A stretch of DNA of 64,000 nucleotides from an uncultured Clostridia bacterium (GCA_947627465.1 CANQWD010000009.1:33064-97063); one strand, 5' to 3'. Counted from the first letter of the stretch, positions 52,057-60,595 are shown. Numbers and translations: made by a program. The notes: generated by a model not told the origin, from the sequence alone.

Positions 52057-52821
52057 TTACACATACCCGCACGGGTCTTTTTCACATTCCGCGCTGAATA
52101 TCGGCACTTCGTTGAATTGCAAAGTTATCAGTTTGGCGAGAGAATGCGCCGCCGCTTTTTCCGTGCCGAAATGCCCCGCGTCGATAAGCGTTATGCCGCA
52201 GTTTTCGGCTTCTATCCAGAAGTTGTGCTTTATGTCGCCCGAAATTACCGCGTCAACGTTGTTTTCACGGGCAAGCCGCATAATATCGCGGTCTACTCCG
52301 CCGCCGCAGCAAACGGCAATTCTTGAAAGCTCGCGTTTATCGCATTCAAAGCGTCTGAACTTCACGCACTCCAAATCGAGTTTGGCTTTGCAATGTTCGG
52401 CAAGTCCGCGAGGAGTAAACGGGAGCGGCGTTTCGCATACTGCGCCGTATTTGCCGTCAAGATAACCGCACGGTTCTAACTCCAACAATTCGCAAAGCGT
52501 TTCATTCACACCGTTTTCGGCGATATCGAAATTCGTATGCATAGCGATAGCGCAAATCCCGTGCTGAATGAGATCGTATACGACGCTCCATTCGGGTATC
52601 TGCTTTAAGCCGTCGAAAATCACGGGGTGATGAGAAACGATAAGGTTTGCGCCCTTTTCAAACGCTTCTTTGACTACTGCGTGAGTGATATCCACGCAGC
52701 AGCACACTCCCGTGACTTCCTCGTCCGAATTGCCGACAAGCAAACCGACGTTGTCGTAACTCTCGGCGGTATCAAGCGGCGCTTTAGCGCTTAAATATTC
52801 CAGAATATCTCCGACTGTCAT
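52057..52821 (-). CDS. Nif3-like dinuclear metal-centre protein
   Basis: A 254-residue YqfO/Nif3 family protein (GTP cyclohydrolase I type 2 fold). The metal ligands are in LIVSHHPVIFDGLK and MHTNFDIA, and there are late blocks AVISGDIKHNF and DAGHFGTE. The precise reaction is not known. It overlaps trmK by 4 bp, the same pairing as yqfN-yqfO in Bacillus. Confidence 0.93.
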   Translation of the reverse strand: MTVGDILEYLSAKAPLDTAESYDNVGLLVGNSDEEVTGVCCCVDITHAVVKEAFEKGANLIVSHHPVIFDGLKQIPEWSVVYDLIQHGICAIAMHTNFDIAENGVNETLCELLELEPCGYLDGKYGAVCETPLPFTPRGLAEHCKAKLDLECVKFRRFECDKRELSRIAVCCGGGVDRDIMRLARENNVDAVISGDIKHNFWIEAENCGITLIDAGHFGTEKAAAHSLAKLITLQFNEVPIFSAECEKDPCGYV

Positions 52822-53483
52822 TTGTATTCCCCCGCTCTTTTAAGTATCGCGGCGGCGATTTCGCGTATTTTTTCGACCTCGCCGCCAGCGCAGCCCGCGC
52901 TCCCCGAAAGCGACATTCCGTCCGCTTTCTTCAACAGCTTTTCGGCGGTTTTCCGCAAATAGCCGCCGTCTGTCATTTTACCGCAAAGCGCAAAAATCTC
53001 GTCCGGCACGTTTCGTTCTCCGGTGTATCTCACATACATTATCGCATAAATGCGCTGATCTTCATAAGCGGCGCGTTCCTCGATGATCTCAAAGCCGTTT
53101 TCGCAAAGCCAGCACCGCAGATAATTTGCCTTTGTCATCGGCTGGAGAATAAAGCGCGTATCGGCGTTTAAGAATTTGCAGCCGCTTATTATATCGGCTA
53201 TAAGTTCGCCGCCCATTCCGCAGATTATCACGTCGTCGGCAAAATCTATCGACTTCAAGCCGTCGGACTTCACCACTTTAACGTTAGTAACGTTTTGCTC
53301 AAAAACTGTTTGCCGAGCCGCTTCCAAAGGACCGTCGCGCACGTCGGAGGCTATAACCAGCTTCGACTTGGTTTGCGCCAAAAAGCATGCCAACTGCGCG
53401 TGATCACAGCCGACGTCGGCGGCGGTCTTCCCCTCTCGGCAAAGCTCCGCCGCCGCTTTCAGTCTGTGGTCCGGTGTAATCAA
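52818..53483 (-). CDS. trmK: tRNA (adenine-22-N1)-methyltransferase
   Basis: A 221-residue AdoMet enzyme that methylates A22 of tRNA. It has the AdoMet-binding ADVGCDHAQLACFLAQ (residues about 21-36) and the catalytic-region IICGMGGELI. The start is TTG 53483, overlapping the stop of the DUF1858 gene by 4 bp. It overlaps nif3 by 4 bp as well, so the three are translationally coupled. Confidence 0.93.
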   Translation of the reverse strand: MITPDHRLKAAAELCREGKTAADVGCDHAQLACFLAQTKSKLVIASDVRDGPLEAARQTVFEQNVTNVKVVKSDGLKSIDFADDVIICGMGGELIADIISGCKFLNADTRFILQPMTKANYLRCWLCENGFEIIEERAAYEDQRIYAIMYVRYTGERNVPDEIFALCGKMTDGGYLRKTAEKLLKKADGMSLSGSAGCAGGEVEKIREIAAAILKRAGEYK

Positions 53484-53680
53484 TTGCCCAATGCCGCGTT
53501 AAGCTGATCTACGATCTCGGCAGCGTCCACACCGTGTACCTCGCAGGCTTGTCCGACGCTCTCGCCGCGGGCGGACGGGCAGCCCAAGCAGTGCATTCCC
53601 ATTCCGAGGAAAATGGGAGCGGCAGCCTCGCCGTTAAAATCGAGGATATCTCCGATAATAGTATCAACAGTAATTTGCAT
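53480..53680 (-). CDS. DUF1858 domain protein
   Basis: A 66-residue protein with the DUF1858 pattern: VDTIIGDILDF, then GMGMHCLGCPSARGESVGQACEVHGVD. It has a CLGC pair that may bind an iron-sulfur cluster or metal, plus another cysteine. ATG 53680 is supported by AAAGGAAG. First gene of the minus-strand cluster. Confidence 0.85.
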   Translation of the reverse strand: MQITVDTIIGDILDFNGEAAAPIFLGMGMHCLGCPSARGESVGQACEVHGVDAAEIVDQLNAALGN

Positions 53681-53744
53681 AATAAAACTTCCTTTCATGT
53701 CTTAACATTTTACGAATATGCTTTCACAAACATACGCATTATAT

Positions 53745-53773
53745 ATTATACCACATTTTTCGTTATTTGTCTA
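53745..53773 (-). promoter_or_regulatory. Promoter of the DUF1858-trmK-nif3 cluster
   Basis: On the minus strand, TAGACA (53773-53768) and TATAAT (53750-53745) with a 17-bp spacer. Confidence 0.75.
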
Positions 53774-53850
53774 GCCGTTTTTTGGCAACTGTAAGAATTT
53801 CTCTTGTGCCGAAAAGCGAATTTATTTTTTTATAATTTTCCAAAAAACTC

Positions 53851-53879
53851 TTGACAAATGAGGAAGTATAATGCATAAT
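53851..53879 (+). promoter_or_regulatory. Promoter of the YwaF-like gene
   Basis: TTGACA (53851-53856) and CATAAT (53874-53879) with a 17-bp spacer. A TATAAT at 53867 is too close to this -35. Confidence 0.65.
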
Positions 53880-53955
53880 AATTGTACTAGTTAAATTAGT
53901 GCAAATGTGCATCTCACAATTATTATTTCGAAGCATTATTACAAGGGGTGATAAA

Positions 53956-54714
53956 ATGACGTTTCTGCACAACTTTTTCGCGCGCGAGGTCGAATTTGAT
54001 GACGGCTTGAAGCTCTTTGGCGGTCTGCATATCGCAATTTCGGCGATATTTCTGATATTGTACGCGCTATTAATTGTTTTCCGCGCAAGACTTCGCCGCT
54101 TCGGTCATTTTAAAGCGATACGACGCGCAATGGCAAGTATTCTCTTTCTCAACATGCTTATACACTATTCGGGAAGGATTCTTATCGGCGAATGGCGGCT
54201 CTCGGAAGATCTGCCGCTGCATATCTGCTTTGCGGCGAACTTTCTTATGATGTACATTTTATGGACAAATAACAAACACTCGCTGTTTTCGGTCGTCTAC
54301 TACTTCACTTTGATAGGACCTCTGCCCGCGATCGTCTTTCCCGACCTTTCACGCTCGTTTTCGGGATATCTGTTCTGGCAGTTTCTGATAAGCCATCGCG
54401 TAATGCTGTTGTTCAGCCTGTACTGCGCGTTTGTTCTTGATTATAAGACAACGCCCAAAGGCGCGGTTTGGGCGTTTGTTTCTGGAAACGTCTATATCGC
54501 GCTGATATCGGCGTTCAACAGAATTTCCGGCACCAACTATATTATGCTGAAACGGCTTCCCGAGCAGCTTTACGAGGTTTTCCCGTTTTTGGACGCTCTC
54601 CCCGCGTTTTTCTGGCTGGAGCTTGTGGGAATACTCGCGCTGCTTACGGCTTACGGGCTGAAATTCCGCATAGAAAAACGCCCGCCGCAATTTAAAACGC
54701 GGCAGGCGCATTGA
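53956..54714 (+). CDS. YwaF/TIGR02206-type integral membrane protein
   Basis: A 252-residue protein with about seven transmembrane segments, of the YwaF (TMEM164-like) family. It shows conserved polar sites in the membrane, such as LHICFAANFLMMYILW and SGNVYIALISAFNRISGTNYIMLKRLP. The function of bacterial members is unknown; the eukaryotic relative acts on lipids. ATG 53956 follows GGGGTGA. Its stop codon directly abuts the stop of the convergent ABC transporter ATPase gene. Confidence 0.85.
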   Translation: MTFLHNFFAREVEFDDGLKLFGGLHIAISAIFLILYALLIVFRARLRRFGHFKAIRRAMASILFLNMLIHYSGRILIGEWRLSEDLPLHICFAANFLMMYILWTNNKHSLFSVVYYFTLIGPLPAIVFPDLSRSFSGYLFWQFLISHRVMLLFSLYCAFVLDYKTTPKGAVWAFVSGNVYIALISAFNRISGTNYIMLKRLPEQLYEVFPFLDALPAFFWLELVGILALLTAYGLKFRIEKRPPQFKTRQAH

Positions 54715-55440
54715 TCATATTACTTTTGACAAAAATTCCTTAAGACGCGGGTTCTGAGGGTTGTTGAAAAACTCTTTCGGAGGATTTTGCTCGAGAATTT
54801 GCCCGTCCGCCATAAACAGCACGCGCGACGCGACTTCTCTCGCAAAGCCCATTTCGTGAGTTACCACTACCATCGTCATACCGTCCTCGGCAAGCTGCTT
54901 CATGATCTCCAAAACCTCTCCGACCATTTCGGGGTCGAGAGCCGAGGTAGGCTCGTCAAACAGCATGACCTCGGGATTCATAGCCAGAGCGCGGGCGATA
55001 GCGATACGCTGCTTCTGCCCGCCCGAAAGCTGATTTGGATACGCGTCCGCCTTGTCGAGCAAGCCCACGCGCCGCAGCAGAATTTCCGCTTGCTTGTCGG
55101 CTTCCTCTTGGCTCATCAGCTTTAATTTAACGGGCGCGAGCGTGATATTTCGGCGTATGGAAAGGTGCGGAAACAGGTTGAAATGCTGAAACACCATTCC
55201 CATTTTCTGGCGCAGCTTATCCAAATCCTTTCCCTTACAGTGCGTGATATCCACGCCTTCAAACGTTATAATGCCGTCCGTGGGAGTTTCAAGCAGATTG
55301 AGACAGCGCAGAAACGTGCTCTTTCCCGAACCCGAGGGACCGATAACCACCACTTTTTCGCCCTTTTCGATATGCTCCGAAACGTCCTTTAGGACTTCCA
55401 AATCTCCAAAGGATTTGTAAAGATGTTCAACGTTTATCAT
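54715..55440 (-). CDS. Polar amino-acid ABC transporter ATP-binding protein
   Basis: A 241-residue ATPase with Walker [10 protein letters not shown] (residues 34-42), signature LSGGQKQR, Walker [15 protein letters not shown] and the H-loop TH. It closely matches GlnQ/ArtP-type subunits that energise uptake of polar amino acids. The start overlaps the permease gene by 14 bp. Last gene of the transporter operon. Confidence 0.95.
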   Translation of the reverse strand: MINVEHLYKSFGDLEVLKDVSEHIEKGEKVVVIGPSGSGKSTFLRCLNLLETPTDGIITFEGVDITHCKGKDLDKLRQKMGMVFQHFNLFPHLSIRRNITLAPVKLKLMSQEEADKQAEILLRRVGLLDKADAYPNQLSGGQKQRIAIARALAMNPEVMLFDEPTSALDPEMVGEVLEIMKQLAEDGMTMVVVTHEMGFAREVASRVLFMADGQILEQNPPKEFFNNPQNPRLKEFLSKVI

Positions 55441-56149
55441 TCCGCGCGAGCCTCCTCTCCAAAAGCGTAATCAGCTTTGAAAGTCCCATAACGATAACAA
55501 GATAGATAAGCGCCACGGCGATAAGCGGCATAAACGGAGAATAAGTCTGCCCGCGTATCAGATCGCCCGCTCTGGTGAGGTCTTGAAGCGCGATGTAACC
55601 CGAGATCGACGTTTCCTTAAGAAGCGTGATAAACTCGTTGCCAAGCGCGGGAAGCACATTTTTCAAGGCTTGCGGCATAATTATGTATATCATAGTGCGG
55701 CGAAAATTCAAACCCAAGCTGCGCCCCGCCTCGAATTGTCCGTTGTCGATAGACATAATGCCGGAGCGGATTATCTCAGCGATGTAAGCGCCCGAATTTA
55801 TCCCAAACGCCAGAACCGCGCACAGCGTCTTGTTTATGGCAACGCTCCCGAAGATAACGAAATAGATTATCAAAAGCTGAACCATAGTCGGCGTACCGCG
55901 GATTATTGTAAGGTAAATTTTGCAAATAACGTTTCCGAAGCGCAAAAAGAAATGTCCGCCCTTTTCCGTGCAAACCTTGTCGTGCGTCGAACGCACTATC
56001 GCCGTAACGACACCCAAAACAAGCCCCAACGTCAGCGCCAAGATCGTTACAAGCATAGTCGTGCCCAATCCGTCCACGATATACTTCCAACGATCCTCTG
56101 CAATGAAATTCAGGTGAAATTCATCGGCGATCTTCTGAAAAAAGTTCAT
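55427..56149 (-). CDS. Polar amino-acid ABC transporter permease
   Basis: A 240-residue His/Glu/Gln/Arg/opine family permease with about five transmembrane segments. It has the EAA loop [34 protein letters not shown]. It forms the membrane channel with the ATPase of the next gene. The ribosome binding site is TAGGAG. The 54-bp gap to the binding-protein gene is typical of one operon. Confidence 0.94.
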   Translation of the reverse strand: MNFFQKIADEFHLNFIAEDRWKYIVDGLGTTMLVTILALTLGLVLGVVTAIVRSTHDKVCTEKGGHFFLRFGNVICKIYLTIIRGTPTMVQLLIIYFVIFGSVAINKTLCAVLAFGINSGAYIAEIIRSGIMSIDNGQFEAGRSLGLNFRRTMIYIIMPQALKNVLPALGNEFITLLKETSISGYIALQDLTRAGDLIRGQTYSPFMPLIAVALIYLVIVMGLSKLITLLERRLARNDKR

Positions 56150-56203
56150 TTTTTACTCCTAAACAAAACAACGGCGCGGAATTTGCCGCGCCGCCGCAAA
56201 AAA

Positions 56204-57013
56204 TTATTTTCTTGTAATAATAACTTGAACGCCCTTTGCGTAGCTGTCTGTAAAATCTACGCTCTGCAAACGCTCCTCGTTAACGGTCATACCCGCGACG
56301 CCGACGTCCGCCTTGCCCGACTGAATTGCGGGAATGATGGAATCAAACTTCATATCCTCAATTTTAAGTTCCATACCGAGTTTATCGCAGATAGCCTGCA
56401 TAATGTCGGGATCTATGCCGACGATCTTATCGTTGCTTATGCTCTCGTAAGGCGGGAACTGCGCGTTGGTCGCCATAACGAGGGTGCCGTTGTCGCGCTT
56501 TACATCCGCGGGAGACTCGTATTTAAAGCTGCCCTTGGTGTCGTCGCCGATATAGTTATCTATGATCTTCTTAAGCGTGCCGTCGTCTTTAAGCTCCTTG
56601 AGCGCGCCGTTTATCTTTTCAACAAGCTCGGTGTTGCCTTTCTTGACCGCCATAGCGTAATCCTCGTCCGCGAACGGATCCGCGAGGATCTGCAGATCGC
56701 TGTTGTTGGCAACGAAAACCTTAGCCGGCTCGTTATCTATAATAACGCAGTCAACTTTACTCTGTTTAAGCGCGTTTACCGCGTCAGCGCCGGTGTCATA
56801 GCGCTCGACTGTTGCTTTTTCCTTGCCCGATTCGGGTTTTTCCTCAAGGTCTGCCGCGTATGTCGCGCCCGTAGTGCCCATCTGTACGCCGATAGTCTTT
56901 CCGGGCAGATCGTCCGCCGAAAATACCGCGTTTTTCTTCTCGCCGCAGCCGCTGAGCATAGTAACGCAAAGCGCTCCGGCAGCAATCATCATAACCGTTT
57001 TTTTGAGTTTCAT
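56204..57013 (-). CDS. Amino-acid-binding lipoprotein with circularly permuted lobes
   Basis: A 269-residue SBP_bac_3-type binding protein with lipobox LSGC (Cys23). The start at 57013 has GGAAAGGAA upstream. The part normally found second comes first: DDLPGKTIGVQMGTTG (34-49) to DGTLKKIIDNYI (144-155). The part normally at the mature N-terminus (GTLVMATNAQFPPYE, 176-190) follows and ends the protein at VQVIITRK. The two lobes are thus in reversed order compared with GlnH/ArtJ-type proteins, a circular permutation. All binding motifs are still present. It is the receptor for the ABC transporter encoded downstream. Confidence 0.9.
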   Translation of the reverse strand: MKLKKTVMMIAAGALCVTMLSGCGEKKNAVFSADDLPGKTIGVQMGTTGATYAADLEEKPESGKEKATVERYDTGADAVNALKQSKVDCVIIDNEPAKVFVANNSDLQILADPFADEDYAMAVKKGNTELVEKINGALKELKDDGTLKKIIDNYIGDDTKGSFKYESPADVKRDNGTLVMATNAQFPPYESISNDKIVGIDPDIMQAICDKLGMELKIEDMKFDSIIPAIQSGKADVGVAGMTVNEERLQSVDFTDSYAKGVQVIITRK

Positions 57014-57115
57014 AATTTTTTCCTTTCCGAAATTGTTCCGCACTGTTTTGGTTTTGTATAAAAATTCGCTCAAGGCTGTGAAATTTTTATACGTTTTCTT
57101 TCAAATCTAAATTAC

Positions 57116-57144
57116 ATTATATCATATATAAATTTAATTGTCAA
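57116..57144 (-). promoter_or_regulatory. Promoter of the amino-acid transporter operon
   Basis: On the minus strand, TTGACA (57144-57139) and TATAAT (57121-57116) with a 17-bp spacer. Confidence 0.85.
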
Positions 57145-57231
57145 CAATAATCATTGTAAATAGGCGTCATTTATATTTGTGAAATTTCACAAATATTTTT
57201 TGACAATGTACCCTAAATTTTATTAAGGTAC

Positions 57232-57260
57232 TTTACAAGTATCGGATTTGGTGATATAAT
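57232..57260 (+). promoter_or_regulatory. Promoter of the phosphotransferase gene
   Basis: TTTACA (57232-57237) and TATAAT (57255-57260) with a 17-bp spacer. It is divergent from the transporter promoter in the 371-bp gap 57014-57384. Confidence 0.8.
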
Positions 57261-57274
57261 ATATCTTAATATAA

Positions 57275-57349
57275 AAGAGCCTAACAAGGGGGCTGTTCCC
57301 CGCCGCAAACGGAAAAAACAGCCCGATAAAAGTCTTGTTTTCGGCTCTT
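57275..57349 (+). promoter_or_regulatory. Structured 5' leader of the phosphotransferase gene
   Basis: Four nested pairings: AAGAGCC (57275-57281) with GGCTCTT (57343-57349), AACAAG (57283-57288) with CTTGTT (57334-57339), GGCTGTT (57291-57297) with AACAGCC (57317-57323), and an inner CCG/CGG. The fold begins about 8 nt after the expected transcription start. No T-run follows. No known riboswitch class was recognised. Confidence 0.55.
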
Positions 57350-57384
57350 GAATTTGCGGAAACTCACCCGAAAGGAATAACGGT

Positions 57385-58143
57385 ATGGAACTTAAAAATC
57401 TCATCTCGGACGGCGACAAGGTACAGATCTACGAATGCGGCGGCAAATGCGTCAAGCTCTTTAAAGACCCGAAAGAGCCGAAAAGCGTCGTGCTTTACGA
57501 AGCAATAACTCACGCGCGCGTTGAGGAAACGGGGTATAATAAGATACCCGCGTTTGAGGAAATAGTGAACATCGACGGAAAATACGCGATAATCTACCAA
57601 TATGCGCAGGGCAAGACCCTTGAACAGCTTATGCGCGAAAATCCCGATAAAATCGACGAATATCTCGAGAAGCTCGCGGATATACAAATCGAGATAAACA
57701 ACCTTTCGTCGGCAAAGGTAAGCCGTCTTAAAGACTACCTCAGCCGCTCTATCGACGGGCTGGATATGATCGACGACGTGAAAAAATACGAGCTTTTGAC
57801 GCGTCTCAACAAAATGCCGCCGCACATGAAGCTTTGCCACGGCGATCTGTCGCCCGACAACATCATAGTCGGCAGCAGCGGCACGTTCGTTGTGGATTGG
57901 CTGAAAGCGAAGCAGGGAAACGCGTCCGCGGACGCGGCAAAGACTTATCTCGGCTTTTGTCTGAAACATCATACCGAATGGGCTGAAAAGTATCTTAAAC
58001 TCTACTGCGCAAAGTCCGCAACGCATGTGGATTATATCCGCGATTGGCTGCCCATAGTCGCGGCGGCGCAGCTTAAATTCAAAAAACCCGAAGAACGCGA
58101 GCTGCTGCTTACGTTTATAGATATGGTTGATATAAATGGATAA
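57385..58143 (+). CDS. Aminoglycoside-phosphotransferase-like kinase
   Basis: A 252-residue protein kinase-fold enzyme of the APH family. The catalytic loop is LCHGDLSPDNIIV (residues about 150-162) and the metal-binding VVDW follows at about 173-176. There is an ATP-lobe lysine region (CVKLFKDP) and a typical lipid- or sugar-kinase length. The substrate could be an aminoglycoside, choline or another metabolite; sequence alone does not say. It is monocistronic behind its own promoter and a folded leader. Confidence 0.82.
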   Translation: MELKNLISDGDKVQIYECGGKCVKLFKDPKEPKSVVLYEAITHARVEETGYNKIPAFEEIVNIDGKYAIIYQYAQGKTLEQLMRENPDKIDEYLEKLADIQIEINNLSSAKVSRLKDYLSRSIDGLDMIDDVKKYELLTRLNKMPPHMKLCHGDLSPDNIIVGSSGTFVVDWLKAKQGNASADAAKTYLGFCLKHHTEWAEKYLKLYCAKSATHVDYIRDWLPIVAAAQLKFKKPEERELLLTFIDMVDING

Positions 58144-58167
58144 GCCGAGAACGCAAAGTATCATTCC

Positions 58168-58196
58168 TTGACAAATTTCTTAAAATGTGCTATAAT
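58168..58196 (+). promoter_or_regulatory. Promoter of the SCP2 gene pair
   Basis: TTGACA (58168-58173) and TATAAT (58191-58196) with a 17-bp spacer. Confidence 0.88.
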
Positions 58197-58226
58197 GTAT
58201 ATGCAGACAAAAGAAAGGGTGAGGTA

Positions 58227-58556
58227 ATGATGACATTTGAAGAACTGTTGGCAAAGTCCCGCCAAACCATGGATAAGGTAAACATTCTCGGACTGCCCTT
58301 TATGGCGATCCAAGTAAACATCATAGGAAAAAACGGCGGCGTGTTCTATGTTAAAATCAAGAACGGAAAATACGAGATAGAACCGTATGAATACGAGGAT
58401 CGTTCCTGCGCCATCTCGCTGGAGCAGCACATCTTTCTGAAGATCATAAGCGGCGAACTCGATCCCGCGGAGGCTTACACCACGGGAAAGATCAAGGTGG
58501 ACGGAGATCTCGCAAAGGCGCTGGAATTCTCGAAGCTGATAAAGCAAAAGGTTTGA
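58227..58556 (+). CDS. SCP2 sterol-binding-domain protein 1
   Basis: A 109-residue SCP2 domain (FEELLAKSRQTMDKV, GVFYVKIKNGKYEIEPYEY, SGELDPAEAYTTGKIKVDGDLAKALEF). SCP2 proteins bind hydrophobic ligands such as lipids in the cytoplasm. The start is ATG 58227 (an adjacent ATG at 58230 is possible), with GGGTGAGG upstream. A paralogue follows after 32 bp. Confidence 0.88.
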   Translation: MMTFEELLAKSRQTMDKVNILGLPFMAIQVNIIGKNGGVFYVKIKNGKYEIEPYEYEDRSCAISLEQHIFLKIISGELDPAEAYTTGKIKVDGDLAKALEFSKLIKQKV

Positions 58557-58588
58557 TAAACAATATTCAATAATTAAGGAGAAATATT

Positions 58589-58912
58589 ATGAAGTTTGAA
58601 GAATTACTTGAAAAGGTTCGCGAAAAAATGAACAGCATCGACGTTTCAAATCAGCCTTTTTTAGCTGTTCAGGTGAACATCACGGGAGAGGACGGCGGCG
58701 TGTTTTACATTGAGATAAAGGACGGCAAAACAACCGTGGAGCCATACGAGTACAACGACCGTTCCTGCGGACTTACCGTAAGCAGCGAGAACTTTATGAA
58801 GCTTGCCGGCGGCAAGCTCGACCCGGTTATCGCTTTCACTACCGGCAAGCTCAAGGTCGACAGAGACGTTGGAAAGGCATTGGAATTTTCTAAGCTCATC
58901 AAAAAGGGATAA
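58589..58912 (+). CDS. SCP2 sterol-binding-domain protein 2
   Basis: A 107-residue paralogue of the preceding gene, same length and order of motifs (GVFYIEIKDGKTTVEPYEY, GGKLDPVIAFTTGKLKVDRDVGKALEF), roughly half identical. It has its own ribosome binding site TAAGGAG. The tandem pair suggests a heterodimer or two ligand specificities. A hairpin follows at 58940. Confidence 0.88.
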   Translation: MKFEELLEKVREKMNSIDVSNQPFLAVQVNITGEDGGVFYIEIKDGKTTVEPYEYNDRSCGLTVSSENFMKLAGGKLDPVIAFTTGKLKVDRDVGKALEFSKLIKKG

Positions 58913-58939
58913 CGGCGCTTCTCCCCTTTTTAAAATCTT

Positions 58940-58968
58940 CGTTTCCCCCGCCATAAGCGGGGGAAACG
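58940..58968 (+). terminator. Hairpin after the SCP2 pair
   Basis: CGTTTCCCCCGC (58940-58951) pairs perfectly with GCGGGGGAAACG (58957-58968). The T-run after it is short. Confidence 0.6.
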
Positions 58969-59017
58969 TCTGTAATATGAAAAAATACAAAATTTTGAAA
59001 TTTTTGCGGACAACTAC

Positions 59018-59046
59018 TTGAAAAAGACAATAGATTGTGTTATAAT
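59018..59046 (+). promoter_or_regulatory. Promoter of the M50-scpA-scpB operon
   Basis: TTGAAA (59018-59023) and TATAAT (59041-59046) with a 17-bp spacer. Confidence 0.8.
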
Positions 59047-59120
59047 AAAAAGGTATATCAATTTTGAGTTGCTGAGGACGGAAAATAACAAGATTTGTTT
59101 GACCGCATTAAGGAGGATAA

Positions 59121-59849
59121 ATGAGATCGGGAGTAGTATTTACGTTTTTGGATGTTTTGACGGGAAAAACGGACATTATCTATTTTATAGTTGCTCTTTT
59201 TTCCATATTGGCTATACTTTTTGTATGTCAGCCGTTTCACGAATGCGCGCACGCGGCAATGGCGCATTGGCTCGGCGACGATACCGCGCTCTACCGCGGC
59301 AGAATGACGCTGAACCCTTTCGCGCACATGGATCCGATGGGCACGCTGTGTATGTTCCTGTTCTCTCTCGGCTGGGGAAAGCCCGTGCCCGTTAACCTTG
59401 TGGGCTGCCGCAAGGTAAAAATACGCACCGCGGATATTCTGGTGTCTGTCGCGGGTCCCGCGTCAAACGTGATTTTGGCGTTCGTTTTTGTGCTGGTCTC
59501 AAAAATAATCGCCGCGTCAAACGGTATCATTATTCAATCCGACGGTTCGATGATGTATTATCCCGGAGCCGAGACAGCGCTCTATATCGTTGAAGCTATG
59601 TGGATGATAGCGGCAATAAACGCCGGTCTTGCGGTGTTTAACCTTGTACCCGTACCGCCGCTTGACGGTTACTCGCTTCTGTCGGCTATTCTTCCGCGCA
59701 AGGCGGGTATTTGGATAGAAAATCACGCGCGGATCATCAATATCGTTATGCTCGTGCTGATTTTTACGGGCATGCTCAGCATACCTCTGGGCTTCTTGTC
59801 AGATAAGATCGTATGGGTGCTCAACAAGGCAACGGGATTTATTAAATGA
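59121..59849 (+). CDS. Site-2 protease (M50) family membrane metalloprotease
   Basis: A 242-residue rhomboid-sized membrane protein. The HExxH zinc motif HECAH is at residues 40-44. The second metal motif, NLVPVPPLDGYSLL, lies near residue 178. It has about six transmembrane segments. Such proteases cut transmembrane substrates; the substrate here is unknown. It is the first gene of the operon, overlapping scpA by 4 bp, a gene order seen in other Clostridia. Confidence 0.9.
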   Translation: MRSGVVFTFLDVLTGKTDIIYFIVALFSILAILFVCQPFHECAHAAMAHWLGDDTALYRGRMTLNPFAHMDPMGTLCMFLFSLGWGKPVPVNLVGCRKVKIRTADILVSVAGPASNVILAFVFVLVSKIIAASNGIIIQSDGSMMYYPGAETALYIVEAMWMIAAINAGLAVFNLVPVPPLDGYSLLSAILPRKAGIWIENHARIINIVMLVLIFTGMLSIPLGFLSDKIVWVLNKATGFIK

Positions 59850-60595
59850 CAGAGCTTAACTTTAAACTCGAGGTCTTTGAAGGACCGCTGGACGTGCTTT
59901 TAATGCTTATTCAAAAGCATAAGCTGAATATTTACGATATCGAGATATCCGTTCTTCTCGACCAGTTTCTCGGATATCTTGAGCGTATGACCGAAGCCGA
60001 TATCGAAGTTACGTCCGACTTTCTGGAAATAGCGGCGCGGCTTATCCTGATAAAGTCCGCGGCTTTGCTGCCAAAAGACGAAGCCGAGAAACTTAAAAAG
60101 GAACTGCAAGGTCAGCTTATCGAGCTTGCCCTTGCCAAGACAATGGCGGCAAAGCTCAAGGAGCGCTGGCAGGGCGACACAATCTTCGTGCGCAAGCCCG
60201 TGGAACTTGACATAGACGCCGCTTACCGCCGAATACACGAACCCGAGGAGATACTGTCCGCATACGGCGTTCTGGCGGAACGTTCACGGCGGCGCGAAAG
60301 CTACAACCGCGCCCCCGCCGCTCCCGTTGTCGAGAAAAGCTACGTCACCGTGTTCACGGGGATCGTGTCGATCTTAAAAAGTCTGCGGCGGCATAAGGTC
60401 GTTTCCATGGACGAGCTTTACGAAAACTGCGGGCGTTCGAGAAAGGTCGCGACGTTTTTGGCAATATTGGAGCTTTCAAAGGACGGCAGAATAATCATCA
60501 GCGACGACGGCGAGAGCGTTACTTTAAACACGAATTCCGCGCATAAAGTGCCTGTAATTCCCGAAAATGACATACAAAATGAGGTGAGCGAGTGA
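59846..60595 (+). CDS. scpA: Segregation and condensation protein A
   Basis: A 249-residue kleisin with the N-terminal FEGPLDVLLMLIQKHKLNIYDI motif and a C-terminal winged helix. It forms the SMC-ScpAB condensin with ScpB and Smc (Smc is not in the window). The start overlaps the protease stop by 4 bp and the end overlaps scpB by 4 bp. Confidence 0.96.
   Translation: MTELNFKLEVFEGPLDVLLMLIQKHKLNIYDIEISVLLDQFLGYLERMTEADIEVTSDFLEIAARLILIKSAALLPKDEAEKLKKELQGQLIELALAKTMAAKLKERWQGDTIFVRKPVELDIDAAYRRIHEPEEILSAYGVLAERSRRRESYNRAPAAPVVEKSYVTVFTGIVSILKSLRRHKVVSMDELYENCGRSRKVATFLAILELSKDGRIIISDDGESVTLNTNSAHKVPVIPENDIQNEVSE

Noticed and set aside
53867..53872. TATAAT at 53867 as the -10 of the YwaF-like gene
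   Set aside because: It is only 10 bp from TTGACA; CATAAT at 53874 has the correct 17-bp spacing.
57364..58164. A 266-codon frame opposite the phosphotransferase gene
   Set aside because: The plus-strand frame carries the HGDLSPDN and VVDW kinase motifs, a promoter and a ribosome binding site. The opposite frame has none.
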